Positions 12,101 to 24,100 of a DNA stretch of 64,000 nucleotides are shown here, piece by piece. Every line of letters starts with the position of its first letter. The stretch's first letter is position 1. The position numbers and the translations under genes are program-made. Below the pieces are notes generated by a model. That model did no database searches. It saw nothing but the letters and a program-made list of their open reading frames with translations, and had not been told where the DNA came from. The stretch is from Holothuria scabra (taxonomy: Eukaryota; Echinodermata; Holothuroidea; Aspidochirotida; Holothuriidae): NCBI GenBank assembly GCA_037179385.1, contig CM074195.1, forward strand, positions 12,809,887-12,873,886, read 5' to 3'.

Positions 12101-15100
12101 GCATCTAGAATTCAAATTATCTTGGCGCGTTTGGCGCTCGCCTTAAGCGGATTGTGTGTGTGTCCCCCTCCCCCTTCTCAAAATCCCGGACCCGAGCCTC
12201 CAAGAAGTTCATTGAATAAATGAGAAAGTGGTTGTGCAATTATACAAAAGTGTGTGTAGAAACGTAAGAATAACTAGCCAAGGTGAGCCTATACAGTAGG
12301 ATTGGGGTTTTCCACAGCAGCAGTTTTATTTGACATAGGTTACCCTTGGTGATTGGTAGTATTAACAGAATAGGCCAGAACCAAATTTATGTTTGATATG
12401 TTAAAGAGGAACATATTCTAAGTACCCTGGTAGAAGTTTCATTCATTTTCCATGTTTGGTTCTCAAGATATTAGCAACTGAAGTTGACACAGTTTCTACG
12501 AAAAGTGAACTTGGAGCAAGCAGGTGTAATGTGATGGATTCATTATGTTAGCCAATGTTTTGTTTTTCTTTTATTTTGCTTCCTGTTAGTTTGACCTTGA
12601 ATTAATTAGGGATATTATCTTGCCCCTAAGGTACATGGAGTTCTTAAAAATCCATTGCTTATGATGCACCAATGGTATTTATATAAAAGTTTTGTTGCAT
12701 AAAATTAGTAGTGGTAAATCTTAAATAAATACAAAACATTGGCCGACAATGTGAAGCCATGACAACAGCCTTCTTGCTCCAAGTTCATTTAAGGTAGAAA
12801 ATTTTCCACATTCAATCGTTAATATCTTGAGAACCGAACATGGGAAATGAAAAAACTTTCACCAGAATGCTTAGAATATGTCCCTCTTTAACATACCAAA
12901 AATAAATTTGGCTTTGGACTATTCTTTTAAGGATGCAATGGCATGTATTTACTTTGATCATAATGCATTTTTCCTTTGAAAGGGGCAAGTAAGTCAGAGG
13001 GTGGGGTTTGTCAGAAGGTGGAGGTTGAGAATAGTACAAAATAAGACACGGGAAGGCAATATATGCTCCAAGTTGTTAAATAAATGTGTGACTGGAATTA
13101 GGTCTTCTAGGCTTACCACCATCATGTTTTTAAAATGATCTTTTCGATCCCATTTCTCTGCTAGTATCGCTTGATGGTCTTCCTCATCACAGTTGTTATC
13201 GCCATCATCCTAATTGATCATTCATTCATGCAGTCTCTCAAAACCCCTACCAAAAAAAACCAGTGGGGAGGGGGCTACCGCCTTTGGCAAAAAGATGAGA
13301 AGAGAAAAGACAAGGTACCGGAGGGGAAGTCGAATGACCATTTAGGCCAAGGGGATGGTGAGGAAAACCAGCAAGATGAACCATATGGTAGCGATGGAGA
13401 TAAGGATGATGAAAATGGTAACCTTTACAAAGATGATGAAGATTTGGTAGAGAGGCAGCAAGATGGGGCAGGGGACAGTTTGTACTATGATACAAACCAC
13501 CATCAGGAGGAAGAGTCTAATATAGACCTTACTGAAGACGAGTCTACCATAGAAGTTCTCCGAGAATCAGAAACTGATCAAGGGAAGAGTAAAGAGAGTG
13601 CGTGGTCGAAATTAGAAGGTTGGGGAGAAAAGAAGGAAGATAACGGTCTGGCACATGATCAGATACATGCTATGGAAGGCCGAAACGGACGAAAGACTAA
13701 AGGCAGGGCGGGTGCAGCTTTGGACGATTTTTCTGGTCAGTGGAATATAACAGGATATATGCGTCGACTAGCACCAGTGGTAAGTGTTATCAGTGGGGGT
13801 CACCTTTTGAGAATTACCGCTGTATGCATTACTTAAAACTTTGTAATGATGGAATAATAAATTGTAACAGGGCGTATACAATTGACACAGAGTTAACATA
13901 GCTCGTTTCCAGTAACACCGTGACGTGAAGGCTATAACAGATCCCACCCTTCTTTCAACATCTGTTTTACCTACCGGTGCCTACGAGAAAAAACGGTAAA
14001 TAAGTCAACAGTTGGATGACAATTTAACTAATTATCTCTCATCGATTAAGTCTAAAAAGGATTATTGAAGGAAAGTCCTTTTCTTTCATCATATTTAAAC
14101 TGGTTTTGTGGTTCATGCACAAAACTTCATTTCTAACAGACAATCTTCCCTCAACATGTTCTTTTCGAGTTAAGTCCTTATTTCTTTTATTTGCTTAATT
14201 TTTTAAAGATTTTCAAATGGGTTCCGCCTAAATTTCATCCCGACTACCAAGGATTTTGTTGGTACAATGCTGATCGCGTCTTGAGATGCTTACCCTATTT
14301 TTACCTTCTTGGCATGCCAAAGTGCGGGACTACAGATATATGGCAACACATCGTTAGCCATCCGTACATAGTTCGAGTCCTTAAGGAACCTCATTGGTGG
14401 ACGAGAAGTAGTAAGTACCAACACAGAAAAGATTAACGTCTTGATCCTCTCATCCCAAATAATTCCAATTCTCATAATCTACTTACTTAAGCCCCTCCCG
14501 CAACTTTCTAAAATTCATCCTTATCCAGAAAAATCTCAGTTTATTGATTCAGGGTGAGTATACACGACCCAAATGAGTAATCATGGCATTCTCAGTAGGC
14601 CTATAGTAGATGCTGTCTCTTCTGTACTCTGCATTTTTTGAACTAACAGTCAGTCAAAGAGCTGTGCCAATTGAGAATTTCTGTGCACTACAAAAATTGA
14701 AGTTTGGGGTGAGAAGTTCAACCCTTTAAAGCTTTTCAGAATGTAGTAAATCTCAAAAAAGTCTTTTTTCTTTTCCCATAACTTGCCATTACATTAAGCC
14801 CCATCCCCTTTTAGGGGTGGGTTACTAAGACCACCAGATCATTTTATTTCTTTTTCCTTAAATCCAATTTACAAGAAAAACCGATTGGTTCACTTTGAAT
14901 ATGTAACAATGAAGTCGTTAAATAAAATGAAAGATACTCTAAGGAGAAATAAAAAATGTGAGATTTAGCTGTTCCTTCAACATACGTTTGGGTCGACTGC
15001 ATGTTCTTGCTCTTTAAAAAGTAAACTAAACAATAATCTTGTGCAATACATAATTAAGGTTAGGGTGGGATTACCCAGCTTAGTTGGTAGCACAGACGTT

Positions 15101-18100
15101 TTTGCCCCAAGGGCACTTCAGCAACTAGCTAGGTGTAAATCAGTGGCGTAGCCACGGGGGGCCTGGGGGGGGGGGGGCCTAGGCCCCCCAGATTTTCTTC
15201 AGGCCCCCCAGATTTTTTGCGTCCTGATAAAGTAATTGAAAAAAATAAAAATAAAAAATGTGTAAAAATTAAAAAAAAAAAATGGATGAATGTGTGTAAA
15301 ACACATTTTGTCCGCACGTATGAAATCAAGCAATAACTTCAAAATGCCTACTTTCACTAAATTAGATACCGTTTGTGATCTGCACTGTAGTTTATTGCAT
15401 TTCACTTCGAAGATGAAACGAAAGTCTCGACGACAAACTTTAATGCGACTTTGTTAGGTTAAGACCCTTTCTCCCTTTCGGATGGCTGATTGATTTACTG
15501 AAAATAAGGCAATCGTACACTGGAGACCACTCTTACACGACCCTTCCTATACTTAATTATACACAAAATATGCCGTAAGCAGATAAGGGTAAGGTACTGC
15601 CTTCGGATAATTCTTCCCTTCCATCCTTAACAAGTAGGCCTATGTCGTGCCTCACTCCTGCCCATGACAAGTGCCACTGTAAAACGATGTTTTTCGACAA
15701 GTCCTCTTTTTAGTAGTTGGCACTGGCGTCCGGGGGATTTGTAAAATGTCCACAAGGTCCGGATTTCATGTGTTTCCCACATGATCCATACTTCTGCTTT
15801 GAGGTTCAATTATTTTGAGGGATTTATTCGTAGTATTTTAAGTTTGACCACGTAATGTACCGATGAACAAATACTGCACCATTTTGCACATTGTTTCTTT
15901 GGTAGTATGTATGTCTCTTGTAAAATCTCTACAAAAACTAAAAATATTTTTATATTTTTCATGCTCCCCAAAAAGGGAAAATCCGAAAACTCAGGCCTAT
16001 AATCAGTTCAAAGTTTTGCCAAACAAAGCACCATTTTGCATCTAGGAAATCTAACGCAAAGAAAGTTTCTCAGAGGGGGACACAACTACTTTTGGTTTTC
16101 CTGTTAAAGGGTGAGGTACTGCCTTAGGTAAGCTGAAATCCATTCAAATATTGCCGAATTTGCGGCTGGGTACATCCAATTTAAAACACGTGGGAAGTGC
16201 CGTTTCCGGCCATCTGGAGGGGTTTTAAAGCCCAAATTTTTCTTGTACGCTCCGCGCCAACTGATGGTGGCGCTCCGCTTAGATTCAAATATTGCCGCAT
16301 TTAGGATCTACGTGCTTCTGAAGTTTACAATTTTTCCCAAGGGAAAGGGAGATACCGGCTCCCTTTAGTCTCATCCCCCAGGCCACAGATCAGAAGTGCC
16401 CAGTTTTGAGGTCCCTAAAAAGTGTATGTATTACCATTTTTCATGGATTGATTTTTTATTCTCATTATTTGAGACATCGCAGACATGAGATTCGTATTTC
16501 AAGGCTGGGTACATCCAGCTTAAAACACATGGGAAGTGCCGTTTCCGGCCATCTGGAGGGGTTTTAAAGCCCCAAATTTTCTTGTACGCTCCGCGCCAAC
16601 CGATGGTGGCGCTCCGCTTAGATAGTCTTGCCCTGCCTGACCCTCGAAGGTACCAGCCCCCCCCCCCACTTGTTACCTAGGCCTCCCCCCCAAAAAAAAT
16701 CCCATCCTGGCTACGCCACTGGTGTAAATTGAGGCAAGTTGAAGTGCACCTTGAATCTTAAATTTCGAAAATATGTATTAAGGAACATGAAAAATGAAGT
16801 CATACTCCCATCTTCATAGGACGTCCCTGAGCTGAGATATGAAATGTTGAAGTTTATTTTACCGTTAAAATGGTACATTGCGCAATAATTTGTGATGTCA
16901 TTGTTGTACTATTCAAACTGCAATCTTTGTACTTCTCTTTTTTTCCTGAAAGTTGCCGCTTCATTACCAGTATTTTATAGCTCAATTACTCTTGTGGTGT
17001 GATAAATTAGTTAAGACCTCTCTGTACAACATGCTATGAAAGAAAACAGGAAGTGTTCAAGGTCATAAAATCATTTTTAATCTCATAGGAAAACAAGAAA
17101 TGGAATGTGAACAACAGAAAAGTCACAAATTATTGCTCTATGGACTCATTTTGCAACCAGGCAACCTCTAAAATATATTTTTTAAAAATTCTTGACTTGA
17201 AGTTTAATGGTTGGCTGTCTTTGCGACTCATATATAGGTATTTTTCCAACGACAATATTGGGATAACTCGATAAGGCTTATCCGTAGCAGGAAAGTGAAA
17301 TTGGCATTATTTCCAAACAAATACTTTGACTCAATCAATGCGGAAGTGCTGAATGCTAGCAAGGTCAACCAATAGAAAAAATAGAAGTCTCTGATGGATT
17401 GATTTATGCTAGAGATGTGGTGCTAAAAAGTAAAAGCCCTGAAATTCCAACATAACATCAACAGAGAGAGAGAGGAAGATATATACATCCGTCATGCCAA
17501 ACACACCGTTTTATTCCACGATAAATATAGCAAAACAAAAAGCGGATTTCCATGACTTATTTACATAACAATGGGGTCGAATATGGAGTCCTTACACGGC
17601 ATGAGGGAAACGTGGGGGGGGGGGGGAGACAATGATTATTTTAGGTCTCCAGATGCAAAATGGTTCAATGTTGGTGCTTCAAATGTAATAAAGTTTATAG
17701 TGATCACGTGTTCTTGCAGTTATCTTTTGATCAAGTGTTCGATTCAATTATTTTTCAAGGTTGGGTCACAGGGGTTTCAACCCCCCAAACGCTCCATCTT
17801 TGTGTGTATGTGTGTGTCAAATTTAACACTTTTTCCTGTAATTTCAGATAGAAACAAGGTACGTAGTTACATCAGCAGATCGATAAGCACAATAAAACTT
17901 ATGGAGAAACGACCTTCGGCAGCCAGTCGCTATATCTTTGGTATGCATTTTTGAATATTCTCGTCATTTATCTTGAAGATGGGTATGGCAATATCATTAC
18001 ATTCCAACGTAGGTTGTGCCCTTTGGCTTGAACCAACAATCGTCACATATGGGTATCATACCATATTTAATATGACATCAAATATTTAATATGACATCAA

Positions 18101-21100
18101 ATATTTAATATGACATCCTGTAGGCAGTAAAGGGGCCAATATTCCTTGAAACTGTTTCGCACCTGCAAAACTTCAAGCGGCGATAACCTTAACACAGTCT
18201 TACACACACACCCTTCGTACAAAAAATTATCGTCCCCTGAAAGTCGTCTCCCTTCCCTTTGGTATGATGGTTCTTAACATTTCCTTGGTGTAAAGATTCT
18301 TTATTGAGTTTTATAAATGGATTTACTTGTGTTATTGCTGAGTGGCATAGCCTTCCAGATGGACCCGTAGGACGTATCCGGACAGCAATTGATCTTAGTC
18401 GGCCATAATTGGGGTCTATCACCTGTAAATGTTTCAAATTCTTTGCTCACATGTACCATGGATGTTTGTACACTGAAATGCCACTTGATTCTCTTTTAGT
18501 GTACATGAGGGTTTGAAATTACATTTAGCCAAAAATGAAGACGATTTAACCCTTTACCGTTGTTTGGGTCCTTTTGGACCCATGCGGAGAGCTCGGCTGT
18601 CACCCATCTTTACTGTTTCACGCGGAGCTCGAAACTGCGAGTAGCTACCCGAAAATTCGGCCACAACAGCGAGGGGGACAATAGTTTAAGGTCACGGGGT
18701 CAATGGCCTACGGAAGCCGATGCGGGGCGGGCTACGTCCGCTTTTCCGCCCACTCCCGAGGCGCGCAAATATGCCCCGATCGAAGCACAACGGTAAAGGG
18801 TTAAGACTGATGGACCTACTAATGGCTCCCTACAGTCACTAAACCCAAGCGCCGATCGGATTCGTCTATAGGCGGATGAAGGTAGTGGTGCAATTTCCGC
18901 TCAGGGTACCAAGGCTAAACGTAGATTGTGTTGTGCTGGCAAGGGTGTTTGCAGAAACACATTACAGCTATTTATTTATTAAGCATTTTTTTCCTTGTCG
19001 GTGGAGTACTATTCAGGCCTGGATACCTCTTAGTCATGATGTTAAGGAACTTCTCCCATAAAGCGTTTAGGATTTCGCCTCTGGATGCACACACGATAAA
19101 GCAGATACCATTCAGACGACTGCAAAGTGCATATTGGCAGTGAGATTTGAATTATCGGGAGGCTCGAAATTCTGGGGTTGAAAAGGGTGAAAATTTGATA
19201 AAAATTGTTCACCTGGCTTCTTAGCCGACATGTCGCTATACTGTTAAAGTCCTACATCTCTCTCTTCACGTTCGTAGCAAAACACTCAGCGCGGATTCAC
19301 GCGGGGTTCATCCGGCGCACACACACCCTTTTTTGCTCCGTATCCAATATTGAGAACATGCTTCCCAGATGCTGGGTAAGTCGCATCTGAATGCATCTAG
19401 AATTCAGATTTTCTTAGGGGAGGATTCCCAACCCCCGCCGTTGCTTCGCCTCTTTGGCGCTCTCTCGTCGGTCTTCGGCCGGCCGGCCGACGGTGTGTGC
19501 CCCCTTTTCTCAAAATGGCTGGATACGCGTCTGATGCTAGAATTTTTCTCTGAAGGAATGAAAGGCAATGTCTGAATTCTTTGCGTTGAACCTGACATTC
19601 GTTTAGACATTCTTGCTTTCAGAGTTGATAACAAACAATTTTTTGAAGGAAAATAGCCCCAAGTTATAACTTATTGGGTTTGAAGTACTGAAGGTCCAAG
19701 CGGAAAGCAAGAAAATGAGAATTTAACTCCAGTAGTTTTTCGTAAACTTGAAGCAAGGAGTTAATTTGCATTCCACGTTTATGCATTGTACCTATCAAAA
19801 GCCAGATAGAGCATCAGGCTTGCAGTCGGGAGATCCAGAATTCCAGCCCTGACCGGGTCATAAAAACGAACCCTACTGCCGTTGTGCTTGGTGCACAGAA
19901 TAAACAATGGAGTAGGGAAAACAAGACAGTGAGTAACAACTGGGAATAGGGCAGTGGCCGGCTCGACTTGAACCAACCGGTTAGAAACTGGGCTGTAAAA
20001 CTCCACTTGATCTTGCCTAACCAAAACCGGAAACAAATGGGAGGAGCATTTGTCGCCCTACGGTAATAGGGAGTAGGTATCAGTGTTCATAGACTCGCAA
20101 ACCAGTGAGTTTGGGGAGGGATGTTTTAGTTAAAAAGAAGTCCTAGCACTTATAATAAATTTTATTAAAATAACATAGTTTCATATCGATTCATTTTAGG
20201 GGATGGATCTGCGTCTTATCTGTGGGACATGAAAAAATGGCAAGACTACTTCGACCCTGACGATATGGACAAACAATTGTTCCTTCCCCACGTGATCAAA
20301 ACAGTCACGCCAAAAGCCAAACTCATTGCCGCCTTCCGTGAGCCTGTGGCCAGGTAGTAATTTAAAACTTTTTTGTTCTTGTACAAAAAATCTCGAATGA
20401 CGTATACTCAATCCTCCCACCCCAAACATTTTCAATTATCTCAACCTATTTAGTTCAGCCCCGTCCACAACTGTGTAAAACTCATCCTCATCCAGACACA
20501 ATCTCAGTTTATCATGCTACAGGCTGAGTTTACAAGACTCCAATGCGTAATCAAAACTTAGTTCAGTCAGGGAGCTGTTATTTAAATAACAGCTCCCTGA
20601 TTCAGTACATGAATCCCCCATACACCTGACGGGGTGCTCATATACAGGATCTATACGTCCCCTGGAATTTCTACTGGATTAAACCCTGTACAAAACTTGG
20701 CTCCATATGCAGTAAATATGCAGTAATGCCTTGCCTTCTTCCCAAATGTATACAAAATTAAAGTTCATACAATATTTCTGTAGCAAGTAAACTTGAAGCA
20801 AGCAGGCGTAATGCCATGGATTTGTGTTGACAGGTCAGCACTGCGCTTGAATGTTAAATCGAAAATTTTGCAAACGTGAACAGGATGTCTTTGTTGATAT
20901 GATGTCAGAGTTCACCTTGTAAGGCATTAACAATGTTTAAAGGCCCACTTTTCTCATCCCAAACAGTACCAATTCTCCTAACCTTCTTAATTAAGCCCCT
21001 CCCACGATTGTCTGAAATTTACCCTCCTCCAGACACAACCTCATTTTATGGTTCAGGGTGAATATAGAAAGTTCAATGTGTATAATCAAAACACTATCAG

Positions 21101-24100
21101 AACAGTTTTTGCTGTGTAATATAAGTTTTGGTACTCTGCATTGTTTGAATTAGCAGTCAATCAAAAAGCTGAGCCAATTGAGAGTTTCTGTTACCCTATA
21201 CTAGAAGTGTAGTTTGGGGTGAGAGGGTTGTCCCTTTAACAATATTTAGATTTGTCTGTTTGTCACCATGTAAGTTGTGAAACTCTGGCCTAAGCACATC
21301 ACGCGTATTTTGTACACTATTTTGTAACGAAATGATGACCTTCCCAATATAGACTGCGTAGCGTGTCTTTGTTGTTACCGTTGCACTGTAGTCTCCGTTT
21401 CATACGCGGGCAATGGAATTTTGAAAGCCATTTCACAGGAGTAAGACTGCATCCCCAAACAAAAACAAATCAAAAGATAGGATGACAAAAATAAAAACAA
21501 CTTCATTGGCCATCAACTTGTAAATCCATGACATCATATCTCAAGCGTGGCCCTGGCCGGGAGGAGCTCTGGGAATAGCCCCGAGTCGTGAAAAGCTGGC
21601 TCATCAAGAAGAAGAGCAATTTTCGTCCGGGAACCTTCATTTAAAGGATGTTATCACACTCAACTACTGTTGAATTCCCCTCTCCCGCTGACCTTCTTGA
21701 TTTTGCTTACGAGAAGACCGTATTCGTAAGCTGGTAAGAGAAGCTCTTAAAACCATAATTTTCCTTAAAAAAATCCATTTTATCAGTATAGGCTCCAGAT
21801 TTTCAAACACTCTGAAGAGAAAGTAAAAAAAAAAAAAAATCCATTTTCACTGAACTGCAAATCATGATACTTCAACCAACTTCACCCTTGATTTTGCCCA
21901 TGAACTTGGGCAGATTGATCTTTGACGACTCCTCCTTTTCAATCCTTGATCTACAAATAGAACCATTTTATCACATTTTCTGCCAAAAATTTCTGAAATA
22001 TATAAGCTTCTGATTTTCAAGTTCGTGTTAGGAGGAAAATGCCATTTTTTCAATATCGTCCTAGGATATTCAGTAACTCCAACACACTAAAAGTCGGTGG
22101 GTTATCTACTTGATTTTCCTTATAAGAAGATCAGAGTTTCAATAAAAACCCCGCATCCGTCATTAAATAACGATTTTTCTGTAAATGTAAGCTTCAGATT
22201 TCCAATATTTGTTGAAAATGGAAGGCTTTTAATTAGCCCTATATTCCACTGTATTTGCTCTTAAAGGCAGATCACTCAATAAAACTGAAAAAGAAATAAG
22301 ATCCACCTTTGCAAAAAGAAAATGTTCTTTCATTAAAATCCAAAATTTCTCCAATTTAATTTTTAATTTTTTTAATTTATGTTCAAAAAGAAAAAAAAAT
22401 TTCTTGCAATTTTCCAGTTAAGTCTAAGCAGGGAGCTACTCCCTGGTCTGAGAACTTTAGATCATCGTCTTGTCGAGCGTCGAAATGCTGTCTACCCCCC
22501 CCCCCCCACCATCGATAGCTTGATCCCCCTGTCGGACAATCCTGGCACCACCCCTGTCAGATCTGCTTGCTTCAAGTTCATATACCGTTTACTTTGTATC
22601 AAGTTTCATTGCTAATATCTTGAGAGCCTAACATGGGAAATGAATGAAAATGTTTGCAAATTAAGGCTTGGAACATGTTTCAATGTAGCCCGCTTTTATA
22701 TCAAACATAAATTTGGTCCTGGACTGCCCTTTTAGTTGAATTCGATTTCACGTCAGTGGCATTGTGAGGTAGAATTGCTTGTCGTACGCATCCAAAAATC
22801 AGCAGCCTGCATTGGGATGCTTTTCTAGTGCTACCTCCCTTGTGCACGTTGAGATTTTACGTAAACGGGGCACCATTTTAATTCTAAGATGTCACAATTA
22901 TGCTTACATACATAAGTTTATAAACTGATAGAGGTATACATTATATTTTCATCGCAGACTCTACTCCGAATATGTCTACTTTTCATCTAATGCGACGCCA
23001 GAATCATTTCACGAGAGAGTTGTTAAACGATTAGAAACCTTTCAGAAATGCACCACAGAACACTCGGAAAGAAAATGTGTTTACCAGATAGCACTGGAAA
23101 ACGGTGATATAGTGAGAATACAAATTATCTTTTGGAAATGTTTAAAATACATTCTCCGTTCTTAAACGAGTAGTTGATGATAAAATGTTAGGTTACATTT
23201 AATTGTAGGATACACCGGGGGCTTAGAGTTTATTCTTTGTAGCTTAGGAAGAGACCTCATTTTGAAAAAAAAAAAAAAAACCAGCAGGATATAATATTAC
23301 TTTGACGTGTTGAATGTAGAGATACGTCATGCAGTGTTACATTATAAGGTGGAACCTTTTAAGTTTTAATCCGAAAAATCTTAAGATGAAAATTTGAATA
23401 CCGATTACGTATTTGAAGTAATTCCAACGAAATGGTGGATCTCATAGTATATTTAAGTTTTACGGCACAGTTTGTAGTCCATTGGTTTAAGTCGGTCCGT
23501 TAAAGGGGGAGCTATTGAAGATTCCTCATAAACGTTCTGGTTATAAGCTACCGGGATTATAAAAACAGCCAATGAAAATGCTCGTCGCTAATCAATGTAT
23601 CCATACCAATATATTATTATCTTAATGGTTTTAAATTAGTGGGCTATTATCCTTCGGGGAATCCCCTTAGTTAGTTTCATTTGAGTAGCGCCCTCTATTA
23701 GTCCATCCTTCATATGTGTTCATCTTTTCCTAATACACTCTGAAGTGAACGAGCTTTATATTTCTCTGTTATACTTTCACAACAGAGACCAATGGTCGGT
23801 ATGTACTCAGTTTTCGCCCGTGATTGGTTGAATGTTTTCCCGCGTCATCAGATATTATTTATTCGTTTAGAAGACTGGCACCTTCACTGCACGGAATATC
23901 TACCAAAAATATTTTCGTTTCTGGAAGTGGGTAAGTATGGGATCACCCCTTTTTGCATTATTTTCACATGAATACAGAACATACTCTTTTCTTAACCCCC
24001 CATCTATTCCTCACTCCCTTAAAGACATATATCAACCAAATGTGGCAAAGGGTTTAAAAATTTTCTTTTCTAAAAAATAAGGGCTCTGACATCTTCTACA

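Noticed and set aside
13247..13495. Minus-strand frame of 82 codons, His/Pro/Leu-rich
   Set aside because: Antisense shadow of the acidic stem exon of the sulfotransferase.
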